Source: Natronorubrum aibiense (lineage in GTDB: Archaea; Halobacteriota; Halobacteria; Halobacteriales; Natrialbaceae). Taken from it: 64,000 bases of DNA. The stretch lies in contig NZ_CP045488.1 of the NCBI RefSeq assembly GCF_009392895.1, forward strand, positions 1 through 64,000, written 5' to 3'. The position numbers and the translations under genes are program-made. The notes beneath the pieces are model-generated. The model was not told the DNA's origin. It made no database searches and saw only the letters and a list, made by a program, of their open reading frames with translations. The stretch's first letter is position 1, and each line of letters starts with the position of its first letter. Shown here piece by piece: positions 18,585-27,930 of the stretch.

Positions 18585-19786
18585 CACTGATCACAGACAT
18601 TCGACTCCGACGGATCCTCGATTCGCGTGGCAACCCCACCGTCGAGGCAGACGTCATCACCGAAAGCGGTGGATTCGGCCGTGCAGCGGCACCAAGTGGC
18701 GCCAGCACGGGCGAGTACGAGGCCGTCGAGCGACCGCCCACCGAGGCGATCGCCGCGGCTCGAGAGCACGCCGTCTCCCGACTCGTCGGCGAAGCCTACG
18801 CGGGCAACCAGCGGGAAGTCGACTCGATCCTGCACGCTGCCGACGGCACCGACGATTTCTCCGAAATCGGCGCCAACAGCGCCGTCGCCATCTCGATGGC
18901 CGCGGCAAAAGCCGGTGCCGACGTGCTCGGTGCGCCGCTGTTTCAGCACTTAGGCGGTGCGTTCCGTGGCGAGAACTTCCCGGTTCCACTCGGTAACGTC
19001 GTTGGCGGTGGCGAACACGCCGCTGACGCGACGGACATTCAGGAGTTTTTGGTCGCCCCGGTCGGCGCACCGAGCGTCGAAGACGCCGTCTTCGCCAACG
19101 CCGCCGTCCACAGCACCGTCGCGGACCTCCTCGAGGACCGTGACGTCCCGTGTGGAAAAGGCGACGAAGGCGCGTGGGCGCCGTCGATCGACGACAGCGA
19201 GGCCTTCGAGATTGTCGACGAAGCGGTCTCGATCGTCGAAGACGACGTTGGCTTCTCTATCGGCTTCGGACTTGACGTCGCTGGTGCGGAGCTGTACGAT
19301 GCTGACTCGGAGACCTACGAGTACAGCGACACGAGTCGCGACACCGACGAACAGATCGCCTACATCGCGGATCTGGTCCGCGAGTACGATCTCGTCTACG
19401 TCGAGGACCCACTCGACGAGAACGATTACGACGCGTTCGCCGAACTCACCGACGAGGTCGGCGATCAGACGCTGATCTGTGGTGACGACCTGTTCGTCAC
19501 GAACACCGACCGTCTCGTCGACGGGATCGACCGCGGCGCAGCCAACAGCATCCTGATCAAGCCAAACCAGATCGGGACGCTGACCGACGCCTTCGACGCG
19601 ATCGAACTCGCGACGCAGAACGGCTACGACTCCGTTATCTCCCACCGCTCGGGCGAGACCGAGGACACGACGATCGCACACCTTGCCGTCGCAACCGATG
19701 CACCCTTCATCAAGACGGGTGCCGTCGGCGGCGAGCGAACCGCCAAGCTAAACGAGCTCATCAGAATCGCAGACGACGCGACATGA
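18581..19786 (+). CDS. eno: Enolase
   Basis: A 401-aa glycolytic/gluconeogenic enzyme interconverting 2-phosphoglycerate and phosphoenolpyruvate. [15 protein letters not shown] and [14 protein letters not shown] open the protein; metal ligands lie in [23 protein letters not shown] and [11 protein letters not shown], the catalytic lysine in [11 protein letters not shown], and the signature [19 protein letters not shown] follows. Its position inside the ribosomal/RNA polymerase operon is conserved in archaea. It overlaps both neighbours by four bases. Confidence 0.98.
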   Translation: MTLITDIRLRRILDSRGNPTVEADVITESGGFGRAAAPSGASTGEYEAVERPPTEAIAAAREHAVSRLVGEAYAGNQREVDSILHAADGTDDFSEIGANSAVAISMAAAKAGADVLGAPLFQHLGGAFRGENFPVPLGNVVGGGEHAADATDIQEFLVAPVGAPSVEDAVFANAAVHSTVADLLEDRDVPCGKGDEGAWAPSIDDSEAFEIVDEAVSIVEDDVGFSIGFGLDVAGAELYDADSETYEYSDTSRDTDEQIAYIADLVREYDLVYVEDPLDENDYDAFAELTDEVGDQTLICGDDLFVTNTDRLVDGIDRGAANSILIKPNQIGTLTDAFDAIELATQNGYDSVISHRSGETEDTTIAHLAVATDAPFIKTGAVGGERTAKLNELIRIADDAT

Positions 19787-20592
19787 CAGACAACGACGCA
19801 ACCCAGGAAGGGCTCGACGCTGCCGAAGACGAGATCGACGAGGAGCCAGCCGAAGGGGCTGGTCCCGCCGCCGATCCCGCGGACGACGTCGAGCCAGTTG
19901 ACGAACAGCCCGCCGACGCCACCGAGGCCGACGCCGACGCAGAACCAGCCGACGAGACGGAAGCCGACGATGCCGGTCCGACCCTCGACGACGACGTGAT
20001 GTCCGACGAGGAGGCCGACCTGCTCATCCCCGTCGAGGACTACCTCGGCGCTGGTGTCCACATCGGGACCCAGCAGAAGACCAACGACATGGAGCGGTTC
20101 ATCCACCGCGTCCGGACCGACGGTCTCTACGTCCTCGACGTCTCGAAGACCGACGGCCGTATCCGCACGGCTGCGGACTTCCTCTCGAACTACAACCCAG
20201 AGCAGATTCTGGTCACCTCGAGTCGCCAGTACGGTCGGTTCCCGGCGGAGAAGTTCGCCGAAGCCGTCGGCGCTCGCGCCCGCACCGGTCGATTCATCCC
20301 GGGCACGCTGACCAACCCTAAATACGACGGCTACATTGAGCCCGATGTGCTCGTCGTTACGGACCCGATCGGCGACGCCCAGGCCGTCAAAGAGGCGATC
20401 ACGGTCGGTATCCCGGTCATCGCAATGTGTGACTCGAACAACCAGGTCAGCAACGTCGACCTCGTCGTCCCGACGAACAACAAGGGTCGTAAGGCCCTTT
20501 CGGTCGTCTACTGGCTGCTCGCCAACGAAGTCCTCGACCGCCGCGGTGCCGAGCCATCGTACTCGCTCGAGGACTTCGAGAGCATGGTCTAG
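19783..20592 (+). CDS. rps2: 30S ribosomal protein S2
   Basis: A 269-aa protein. An unusually long acidic, Ala/Asp/Glu-rich N-terminal extension (about residues 1-72) precedes the S2 domain, which starts at [32 protein letters not shown]. The conserved [13 protein letters not shown] and [24 protein letters not shown] segments are intact. The extension is a halophile feature rather than a fusion. Last gene of the operon. Confidence 0.96.
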   Translation: MTDNDATQEGLDAAEDEIDEEPAEGAGPAADPADDVEPVDEQPADATEADADAEPADETEADDAGPTLDDDVMSDEEADLLIPVEDYLGAGVHIGTQQKTNDMERFIHRVRTDGLYVLDVSKTDGRIRTAADFLSNYNPEQILVTSSRQYGRFPAEKFAEAVGARARTGRFIPGTLTNPKYDGYIEPDVLVVTDPIGDAQAVKEAITVGIPVIAMCDSNNQVSNVDLVVPTNNKGRKALSVVYWLLANEVLDRRGAEPSYSLEDFESMV

Positions 20593-20691
20593 ACCGGTTT
20601 ACTGACGCTGTTCGTTTTTCTCGACGCGACTGATACTGGACCGGAGAGCAGCGAGCAAAGAAGTTACGTACGGACCACACGAACGATCCGT

Positions 20692-20817
20692 ATGCTCGAT
20701 GCACTTTTCGACTTCGAAGAAGAAAAGATGCCGCTGCCAGTGATCGCCGCGACAACGGCACTGATCGCGATTTTCGCCGTCGGAATCCCGTACCGCGTTC
20801 TCGTGAGTATTTTGTAG
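20692..20817 (+). CDS. 41-aa single-span membrane protein
   Basis: A short open frame, MLDALFDFEEEKMPLPVI, then one hydrophobic helix (IAATTALIAIFAVGI), ending YRVLVSIL. The layout of an acidic N terminus, one membrane span and a short tail looks like a genuine microprotein rather than noise. It follows rps2 by 100 bases on the same strand. Function unknown; too small for normal gene callers. Confidence 0.5.
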   Translation: MLDALFDFEEEKMPLPVIAATTALIAIFAVGIPYRVLVSIL

Positions 20818-21106
20818 GACATAGAGCGCGTATAGCGCTGTCCACACCAACGGACGTGCAGCCCCCGGTTCGAATTTAAATACGAAGGCGAGCCCAACCC
20901 GGGCATGACTCCGATGGTCTCGCTCGAGGCGTGGCACAGGTCTCGGCACACGTCGCGTTCCGTCTCGTCCCTCGGTATCGTCCCAGCAGGAAACACACGG
21001 GATTCGGTGTCGAGGCCGTCCCCAGTGGCCATCCAGACACCGCAGTCGATCGCTCTCGGCAGCACCGGAGCGTCTGTCGACTGCGAGGCCGATTCTACGG
21101 AGGACC
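20818..21106. other. Gap with a strong promoter, no convincing gene
   Basis: A very good TATA box, ATTTAAATA (20874-20882), points rightwards. The predicted transcript start (about 20905) coincides with an ATG that opens a 72-codon frame (20905-21123), but its residues are not halophile-like and it overlaps the next gene. I read this as the promoter and leader, possibly with decayed coding sequence, for the three-gene secreted module. Confidence 0.4.
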
Positions 21107-21604
21107 ATGTCACGGGCAGCTAGAGCCCAGACCGAACCGCTGGCCGTGATGGCGCTTCTGACCGGCATCGCGCTGTACACCGTCTATCTCGGCAGTGTGC
21201 TCCCCGGTATAAGCGACCGCACGATCGAAGAGACGGCGATCGAGCGCATCAGAGACGCACTCCGAGGCGACGGCCGTGGCTCCGTTCCCGTCTACAGGTA
21301 CACCGCCGATCCGGACAAACCGTTGCGCGAGGCGCTCGATCAAGAGTCACTCCCGAACGGCAAGAACACCTACATAGCGATCAAAGGCTACGAAAACGGT
21401 GAACCGATCGTTTTCGTGTCGGCACACTTCGATTCCGACGGCGACGATCTGAAGGAACGACAGGTCGAATCGACACATCCCGACTACGGTCCGCCTCGAG
21501 AGGCTGGCAAGTCGATAAGGACCGGGATCGCAACCCGGCCGATCTCGATCGAAGTGGCGAAGGCCGACGTTCGCGGCGGTACGCTGCACGTGGAGGTCTG
21601 GTGA
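21107..21604 (+). CDS. Pilin-like secreted protein (DUF7285-like)
   Basis: A 165-aa protein. It starts SRAARAQTEPLAVMALLTGIALYTVYLGSVLPG: a short basic lead, a QTEP motif and a single hydrophobic helix, the layout of type IV pilin-like and pseudopilin proteins. The end, RGGTLHVEVW, fits haloarchaeal proteins I recall as DUF7285, which occur in clusters with pilus-type secretion genes; I could not verify this by search. It overlaps the next gene by four bases. Likely exported and anchored with the C-terminal part outside the cell. Confidence 0.6.
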   Translation: MSRAARAQTEPLAVMALLTGIALYTVYLGSVLPGISDRTIEETAIERIRDALRGDGRGSVPVYRYTADPDKPLREALDQESLPNGKNTYIAIKGYENGEPIVFVSAHFDSDGDDLKERQVESTHPDYGPPREAGKSIRTGIATRPISIEVAKADVRGGTLHVEVW

Positions 21605-22788
21605 CCGTGAACCGCCGTCGATTCGATGCCGAACGTGGTGTCAGTACCGTTGTCGACGTCACGCTGGCACTGTTACTTATCAGTGCAAGCGTAGCCGTCG
21701 TCGGCACGTATCTGGCCACCGCTTCTGACGAGCAGACGAGCAGTGCCACCGGGCCGGATCAAACTGTAGCTGCCCGTTCTCATGGGGACATCGACGGCCG
21801 GTCAGCGGCCCGAACGACCGAGGTCCTGAGCACGTCGACCATCACTGTCACGTACAGTCTCGAGGACGTCCGTGATGAAGACACGTTCTCCGAACCGATC
21901 ATCACGAACGCGCACACGTACACGCGAACCGACCACGGCTCGGCGCTCGGACTGGTCGCCGACGCCGCAGTCACGAACCACCAGCTCGGTGGTGAGCCCG
22001 TGCTGGCCTACGGCGACGAGTACGAGGACGCCGTCGACTGGGCGATTCGACACGCCCTGCTCGGTGCCGACCGAGAGTTCTACATCGTCGCCGAGTGGGA
22101 GCCCTACGACGGTGCTGGTATCAATGGCACGGCGACAGCCGGCGAACGACCACCTCCCACTGCGGACGTCTCGAGTACGACAACGACGGTTGCAAGCGGG
22201 TTTTCAGCAGTCGACGAGAGTAAAATCGAGGCAAACTGGCTGGAAGCTGACGACTGGTGGGACGGCTGGATCGACGAGATGGCCGACGAACACCCGAAGA
22301 TCAACGATTCGTCGGACGTTCCTGGATTGGAAGGATCGGACAACAAGTCGTACGCGGCATCTGGCACCGTTATTGGCGACGAAATCGTCCATGGTCTTTT
22401 CCCGCCCGAATCGTCCCAGTACGCACTGGAAGATCAGGGAATCCGACGATCGCTCAAAGTCTATCACTACCAGTCGATCGTCGAGACTATCGGCGATTTT
22501 TCGTTCCGAAGTGCGGACACACATCGCCCGTTGGCTCGCTCGCAAGCACGGGCCGACGAAGCGAACCGCAAGGTGCTCGTCGGACAGGAAGGCGGTTACG
22601 ACGTGACCGATGCGGACGCACTCGCCGCATGGATTGCGGCGAACATTCCGCGCGCCTTTGCCGACGAATTCGACGAGATCGACGCCCACTACGACGGCGA
22701 CGAGCGTGACGAACGGAAAGCCGAGCTCGTCGCCGGTGCAGTGGCGACCGAAGACGTGACGATCACCATCCAGACCTGGGACGAATGA
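21601..22788 (+). CDS. Pilin-like secreted protein (DUF7284-like)
   Basis: A 395-aa protein with GTG start. Near its N terminus RGVSTVVDVTLALLLISASVAVVGTYL is a type III/IV pilin-like hydrophobic segment, followed by a long acidic extracellular part rich in Thr, Asp and Glu. It resembles the haloarchaeal family I remember as DUF7284 (not verified). Overlaps of four bases on both sides show that the three genes form one operon. No ATPase, platform protein or prepilin peptidase is present in the window, so the module would need one elsewhere. Confidence 0.6.
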   Translation: MTVNRRRFDAERGVSTVVDVTLALLLISASVAVVGTYLATASDEQTSSATGPDQTVAARSHGDIDGRSAARTTEVLSTSTITVTYSLEDVRDEDTFSEPIITNAHTYTRTDHGSALGLVADAAVTNHQLGGEPVLAYGDEYEDAVDWAIRHALLGADREFYIVAEWEPYDGAGINGTATAGERPPPTADVSSTTTTVASGFSAVDESKIEANWLEADDWWDGWIDEMADEHPKINDSSDVPGLEGSDNKSYAASGTVIGDEIVHGLFPPESSQYALEDQGIRRSLKVYHYQSIVETIGDFSFRSADTHRPLARSQARADEANRKVLVGQEGGYDVTDADALAAWIAANIPRAFADEFDEIDAHYDGDERDERKAELVAGAVATEDVTITIQTWDE

Positions 22789-25700
22789 GACGAACCCGAC
22801 TACACACGATTTCGATCGCGGACGACGACAGAGCACGGGTCCCCTTCGCCGTTATCGGTGTCTTGCTCCTCGTGAGTTCCGTGCTGATCGTCGCGACACT
22901 CCAGACGAGACACGAGCCCGAGATCGACCGCGGCACGGAGCTGGCGATCGACCGCGCCGAAGCGTATGCGATCAGCGAACTCCGTCACGCGACCGTCCGT
23001 GCTACCGACGAGGTCGTCCGCTCACCGGTGACGACCGTCGATTCCGGGATGGACGGCGTTCTCGACGAGAAAACCGCCTTCGAAGATCAGACTCGCCTGA
23101 CGATTCTCACGAAAGCCACTGCAACACTCGACGGTCGGACACAGGCCGTTGGGCAGGGTCGATCCGTCGAGGTGTCACTTCCTGAGGTCGACGACTGGAC
23201 TGATCCGGACGACCTCGAGAGAGGGCTCGAGTCCGTCACGCTCGCGGAAGGCGACGGGATCATGGACGTGACGATCGAAGGCGTCGAATTCATCGTCAAA
23301 GACGGCAACGGCGACGTCGAGACGGTCGTCTCACGCGACCTCACCGTTTCGGTAGGGATGACCATGATGGCCCTCCACGAGCGTGTGGAGGCATACGAAG
23401 CGCATCTGAACACGGGCATGCTCGAGGGCGTCGACCAGCGGGAAGGATACGGGTACGATCTCGCAAAACGCCTGTGGCCGCTCGTCTGGGGTAAGGCCTA
23501 CTACGATCGACTACTCGGCGACCCGGAAGATCGTGCGTTCGAGAACGTCACCCCGAACGAGCACACCGAGGTGATGGCTAACGACGCACGATTGACCGCC
23601 CAACAGGAGGTCTTCGGTACGCAAGACGAGTACGGTAACCGCGTGATGTCGGGGCCGTTGCTATGTATGTCGTACGACCTCTCGGATAGCGCACTCGATC
23701 TCGGCGAGAAGTATGATTTCGATGCTATTGCCGACGATCTCCATCCCGATGAGAACGTCAGTACCGTCGAGGAACTCTGTGCAGACGGCGTCATCACTCC
23801 GGACGGCGAGTTACCGGATATGCCGACTGTCGAGGAGGTCGTGCTGGGGATGCTCGAGAACGTCGATAAGGACGGTACGATCCAGGGCCATCCGTTCGCC
23901 GATATGTCGATGTACGAGATGGAAACCGGGCTTGGACAAGACGACCTCGAAGGCGAGATGCGAACAGCGCTCAACGAGACAGGTCGGTTCAATGAGGCGT
24001 ATCTCGAGGATTATTATGGTGATAGTGAGAGGTCAGATGTTGATGATAAGAATCACAATGAAAACGCATTAGCAGAAACCCAAGATATCCAAGATAATCT
24101 TAACAATCTCAGGAGTGGTGCAGTTCAAGATTTGGATAATACAGATAGTGTTATCAATGATGCCTATACAGTGCATGGAAAGCTCGGAACCGTCAGCAGT
24201 TCCCCATCGATGGATGGTCTTGGGCATCCACTTCCTCCTCTGCCAGATGAATACGACGCCAGCAATCATACGGAAGTTGATCGCGTGTACGTGACGACCA
24301 ATACCGATGTAGAGGGAAGTATCGACAAAGTCACCGAAGACAGCAGTCGTTCTGGTCTCAAGCAATCACTCGTCTCGATCGATGTCAAAGTCGAGACGAG
24401 ATACGAGACCTATCGAGCGTGGAACAACACAACGACCAACTCTTCGGTCGATGTCTGGGAACACGACAACCGATATACGGATTTTACTGCCTCGTTCGAA
24501 CTCGATGGTGAGTTTGCACCCGGTTTAGAGACCGATCCGAACAGTATCGAGCACGTGCTCGATCAGGGTGGTTCTCCAGATCCATACCTCGGCGGACCAA
24601 CCAACTGGGGAGACGCCGCTGATGAAGTGACGAGGGCGTTCTTTGGACAGGACTTCGACAGCGACTCCGAGTTCGAGCGTTGGCTGAGTGAAAGGGTCAA
24701 TAATATTGAGTCGCGAAACGACTTCAGGGATGCTATTAACTACGACAGCAGCTTCGACGAGGATATTCAACTCTCACCGCGTAACGAGGGGACACTACAT
24801 ACTTACATTGTCTGGGAGGACCTGTTCGAGGTGCATAACGAGACGGTAACCGAAATTGAACCGGTTGAGGCGGAGGTCATGGAGATGCTGACGGCTGACG
24901 AGAGCCCGATACGGGAGATGGACGAGAGTATCGCGGAAATGGAAGCGAAGCACGTGGATGACCGTGATAATTTCGAGAACGCACCGGATGTCGCTAGGAT
25001 GGAGGCTCGGAAGGTGTACTTCGACAATATGTGTAAGTATGTTGATGGACTCGCCAGTGGACACGAGAGAGTGACGACTGGCGGCAGGAATCTCATAGAC
25101 AGCCTCCTTGGCGGATTTCTAGATTCCGTCAATGAGATCATCAATGGCCCAATGAACCTCGTTGACGAAATGTTGGGCACCGGTGAAGAACTGCTTCAGG
25201 ACGAAGATGATGCCAAAATCGACACTCCGGACGTACTGAACGATGTTCATGTCACTGTCGACGGCTCGCCGACGTATCACTCCTCACAGGTGGCGGTCAA
25301 CCAGACCGAAGTGCCGGCCGTACGAGCGGCAGGCGATGGCCCGCTCGAGATCGACGATGAGATGAATTTCGCACCGATGGGTTCCGGGTATGAAAACGAG
25401 ATCGGTCACCCGGGCTTCCCATTGATTCCATGGCCACCGCTGTTCTATCTACAGGTGGACGCGTGGCAAATCGAACTCGAAGGGGAGTACGCTCGCTTCG
25501 AAGTAGAGGCGACTAGCGGCGATCCATCGGTGACCGATGCGACGACCTATATCCGCGAGGACAAGCACGTTACACTCGAGACACCCGACGGTAACAAACT
25601 TGAGTTGGGATCAACCGATCCAATCAGCTACGAGAACAGCCAGACGATCCTCGTCGTCGTACCTGCACCGCAGTTCTTACCACAGGGCGCACCCGGTGTC

Positions 25701-25844
25701 GGTGATAATCAACAGGGTGGTGATGCACCAGGTCAGTTGTGTCATCACTTTGGGGCGATACTGGTCCAAATTTCGGTTCAATTGATAACGGATCAGAAAA
25801 TGGGGACTGCTTGTGACGCTAACCTATCCATGAGAATTAAATAG
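22785..25844 (+). CDS. Large secreted, membrane-anchored protein (DUF7286-like), 3' frameshift likely
   Basis: An open frame of 1019 codons. DDDRARVPFAVIGVLLLVSSVLIVATLQTR gives one N-terminal membrane anchor, followed by an acidic, helix-rich extracellular region; the family resembles what I recall as DUF7286. Bases from about 23990 to 24190 are strikingly AT-rich with codons unlike the flanks (GAT, AAT, TTA). At the 3' end the annotated frame finishes with hydrophobic, basic residues (MRIK), whereas another frame from 25745 reads SLWGDTGPNFGSIDNGSENG and stops at 25816. That acidic ending is far more halophile-like, so a one-base deletion near 25740 is probable. Confidence 0.6.
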   Translation: MRRTRLHTISIADDDRARVPFAVIGVLLLVSSVLIVATLQTRHEPEIDRGTELAIDRAEAYAISELRHATVRATDEVVRSPVTTVDSGMDGVLDEKTAFEDQTRLTILTKATATLDGRTQAVGQGRSVEVSLPEVDDWTDPDDLERGLESVTLAEGDGIMDVTIEGVEFIVKDGNGDVETVVSRDLTVSVGMTMMALHERVEAYEAHLNTGMLEGVDQREGYGYDLAKRLWPLVWGKAYYDRLLGDPEDRAFENVTPNEHTEVMANDARLTAQQEVFGTQDEYGNRVMSGPLLCMSYDLSDSALDLGEKYDFDAIADDLHPDENVSTVEELCADGVITPDGELPDMPTVEEVVLGMLENVDKDGTIQGHPFADMSMYEMETGLGQDDLEGEMRTALNETGRFNEAYLEDYYGDSERSDVDDKNHNENALAETQDIQDNLNNLRSGAVQDLDNTDSVINDAYTVHGKLGTVSSSPSMDGLGHPLPPLPDEYDASNHTEVDRVYVTTNTDVEGSIDKVTEDSSRSGLKQSLVSIDVKVETRYETYRAWNNTTTNSSVDVWEHDNRYTDFTASFELDGEFAPGLETDPNSIEHVLDQGGSPDPYLGGPTNWGDAADEVTRAFFGQDFDSDSEFERWLSERVNNIESRNDFRDAINYDSSFDEDIQLSPRNEGTLHTYIVWEDLFEVHNETVTEIEPVEAEVMEMLTADESPIREMDESIAEMEAKHVDDRDNFENAPDVARMEARKVYFDNMCKYVDGLASGHERVTTGGRNLIDSLLGGFLDSVNEIINGPMNLVDEMLGTGEELLQDEDDAKIDTPDVLNDVHVTVDGSPTYHSSQVAVNQTEVPAVRAAGDGPLEIDDEMNFAPMGSGYENEIGHPGFPLIPWPPLFYLQVDAWQIELEGEYARFEVEATSGDPSVTDATTYIREDKHVTLETPDGNKLELGSTDPISYENSQTILVVVPAPQFLPQGAPGVGDNQQGGDAPGQLCHHFGAILVQISVQLITDQKMGTACDANLSMRIK

Positions 25845-25903
25845 CTATTACACACTATCTGAACGATAAATGCGTGTATGCGAATGTTGATTAATCTGCC
25901 AAT

Positions 25904-26002
25904 TCAGGCGTCTTCAACCGCATACAAGGTTCCATCAGTAGATGGAAGATAAATTGAATGATCATAAACTGTTGGTGGAGCAATAAACCCAGCGTCACTC
26001 GA
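25904..26002 (-). pseudogene. C-terminal scrap of a PQQ-type beta-propeller gene
   Basis: Thirty-two codons on the minus strand read as one propeller blade: SDAGFIAPPTVYDHSIYLPS, then TDGTLYAVEDA and a stop. The pattern (P-x-V-x-D-x-x-I/V-Y-x-x-S/T-x-D-G-x-L-Y-A) is the classic PQQ/BamB-like repeat. Upstream the frame continues only through the mvk promoter and antisense to mvk, so the rest of the gene is missing. The stretch is AT-rich against its surroundings. Confidence 0.55.
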
Positions 26003-26010
26003 GAAGATAG

Positions 26011-26018
26011 TTATTAAC
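26011..26018 (+). promoter_or_regulatory. TATA box of mvk
   Basis: TTATTAAC, 24 bases before the mvk ATG, predicts a transcript starting at or within a base or two of the ATG (leaderless). Confidence 0.55.
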
Positions 26019-26041
26019 CGTCCTCGTACGAACGCCAAGAT

Positions 26042-27028
26042 ATGGCAGTCTCGAGCGCTCCCGGGAAGGTGTATCTGTTTGGGGAGCACGCGGTAGTCTA
26101 CGGCGAGCCCGCGGTTCCGTGCGCCATCGAGGTACGGGCGCGGGTTGGCGTCGAGAAACGGGCAGACAGCAAACTGCGGATTCATGCCGAAGATCTCAGT
26201 CTGGATGGGTTCACGGTGGAGTACGGTGGGACGGCCGATGGGCCGCCCGACGTCGACGTTTCGGAGTCGCTGCTGACTGCGGCGATGGGATACGTCGACG
26301 AAGCGATCGAGCAGGTTCGAGACGTCACTGGTGAGGAAGACGTTGGCTTCGATGTAACAATCGAAAGTGAGATCCCGCTCGGAGCAGGCCTCGGTTCGTC
26401 CGCGGCCGTCGTCGTTGCCGCGATCGACGCCGGAACCCGCGAATTCGGCACGACGCTCGAGATCGACGAACTCGCCGAGCGAGCCTATCAGACCGAGTAC
26501 GAGGTACAAGGTGGACAGGCCTCCCGAGCCGACACGTTCTGTTCGGCGACGGGCGGTGCCGTCCGAGTCGAAGGCGACGACTGCCGGTCGATCGAGGCCC
26601 CTGACCTGCCGATCGTCATCGGATTCGACGGTGGGGCCGGCGACACCGGTGAACTCGTGGCGGGCGTGCGGCAGTTGCGCGAGCAGTACGACTTTGCAGC
26701 GGATACCGTCGATGCGATCGGAGACATCGTTCGAAACGGTGAAGAGGCCCTCGAGGAAGGTGATCTCGAGGAACTCGGTCGGCTAATGGACTTCAATCAC
26801 GGACTCCTGTCGGCGCTCGGCGTCTCCTCGCGCTCGCTCGATTCGATGGTCTGGGCGGCCCGCGACGCCGGTGCTGACGGCGCAAAGTTGACAGGTGCCG
26901 GCGGCGGCGGCTGTATCGTCGCACTCGACCCGACCGACGAGACCGAGACGGCCCTGTCGTACACGCCGGGCTGTGCGGACGCTTTCCGCGCTGAACTCGC
27001 CGAAACCGGGGTGAAGCGCCTCGAATGA
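26042..27028 (+). CDS. mvk: Mevalonate kinase
   Basis: A 328-aa GHMP kinase phosphorylating mevalonate in the isoprenoid pathway that feeds archaeal ether lipids. APGKVYLFGEHAVVYGEPAVPCAI is the substrate-binding N terminus, IPLGAGLGSSAAVVVAA the ATP-binding GHMP loop, and KLTGAGGGGCIVAL the C-terminal motif 3. It overlaps the isopentenyl phosphate kinase gene by four bases, and RNase J and GGPP synthase follow: a conserved haloarchaeal group. Confidence 0.97.
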   Translation: MAVSSAPGKVYLFGEHAVVYGEPAVPCAIEVRARVGVEKRADSKLRIHAEDLSLDGFTVEYGGTADGPPDVDVSESLLTAAMGYVDEAIEQVRDVTGEEDVGFDVTIESEIPLGAGLGSSAAVVVAAIDAGTREFGTTLEIDELAERAYQTEYEVQGGQASRADTFCSATGGAVRVEGDDCRSIEAPDLPIVIGFDGGAGDTGELVAGVRQLREQYDFAADTVDAIGDIVRNGEEALEEGDLEELGRLMDFNHGLLSALGVSSRSLDSMVWAARDAGADGAKLTGAGGGGCIVALDPTDETETALSYTPGCADAFRAELAETGVKRLE

Positions 27029-27759
27029 TCGTCCTGAAACTCGGCGGCAGCGTCATCACGGACAAAGAGCGGCCGGAAACGCTCGATGGAGACTCACTCA
27101 AGCAGGCGACCGATGCCGTCGCGAGCGCACTCGCCGGTGAGAAGCTCGTGATCGTTCACGGTGGCGGCAGCTTCGGGCATCACAACGCCAGCGAACACGG
27201 TGTAAGCACGACCGAGGGAACGCACGACGCTGCGGCGCTCCTCGATATCCATGGGGCGATGAAAACCCTGAACCAGTTCGTATTGAGCCGACTGCTTGAG
27301 CGCGACGTGCAAGCAGTCCCGGTCCATCCGCTCTCGACGGCGCATCGCGATGACAGCGGCGACCTCGAGTTACCGACCGGTCAGATCGAAACGATGCTGG
27401 AAGAGGGGTTCGTGCCCGTCCTCCACGGCGACGTGATCGCCCACGCTGGTGCAGGTGCGACCATCGTCAGCGGCGACGAACTGGTGGTCGAACTGGCTCG
27501 AGCGCTCGAGGCCGATCGAATCGGTCTCTGTTCGACAGTACCCGGGGTGTTGGACGCAGACGATGCAGTTATCAATCGGATCTCGGCCTACGGGGACGTC
27601 GAGTCGGTTCTCGGTGCCAGCGACACGACTGACGTCACCGGCGGGATGGCAGCGAAGGTACGGGCATTGCTCGCGCTCGAGGCCGAAGCCTCGATTTTCG
27701 GCCTCGAGGGGCTGAAATCGTTCCTCCACGGCGAGAACGCCGGGACAACGATCGAGTAA
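27025..27759 (+). CDS. ipk: Isopentenyl phosphate kinase
   Basis: A 244-aa amino-acid-kinase-fold enzyme that makes isopentenyl diphosphate in the modified archaeal mevalonate pathway. MIVLKLGGSVITDK binds ATP phosphates, IVHGGGSFGHHNAS contains the catalytic histidine that distinguishes this family from other amino-acid kinases, and GDVIAH and DVTGGMAAKVRALL are the later conserved segments. Cotranscribed with mvk. Confidence 0.96.
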   Translation: MIVLKLGGSVITDKERPETLDGDSLKQATDAVASALAGEKLVIVHGGGSFGHHNASEHGVSTTEGTHDAAALLDIHGAMKTLNQFVLSRLLERDVQAVPVHPLSTAHRDDSGDLELPTGQIETMLEEGFVPVLHGDVIAHAGAGATIVSGDELVVELARALEADRIGLCSTVPGVLDADDAVINRISAYGDVESVLGASDTTDVTGGMAAKVRALLALEAEASIFGLEGLKSFLHGENAGTTIE

Positions 27760-27907
27760 CTGCGTTCGTTCGCGACGCTCGGAGACAACGGTGGTCGGAC
27801 GAAACGCGACGTCTGCTGTCCGGTAGCGACCGCCTCGAGCACACAATCGACCAGCCACGTGACGGACTCGTACCCGTTCCTCGAGCGTGGACGCCCAACC
27901 CACTGCG

Positions 27908-27915
27908 TTTTTAAC
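27908..27915 (+). promoter_or_regulatory. TATA box upstream of the ipk-rnj RNA
   Basis: TTTTTAAC in GC-rich sequence 150 bases after the ipk stop. A start about 25 bases on (27932-27940) coincides with the first base-paired segment of the RNA described next. Confidence 0.55.
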
Positions 27916-27930
27916 ACCCGGGCGTGTATG

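Noticed and set aside
20860-20880. Possible tRNA T-arm (GGTTCGAAT) after the 41-aa gene
   Set aside because: No matching acceptor or anticodon stem upstream; the sequence is better read as promoter.
20905-21123. 72-codon frame starting at the predicted transcript start
   Set aside because: Composition is unlike haloarchaeal proteins and it overlaps the next gene; kept only as a note in the gap entry.
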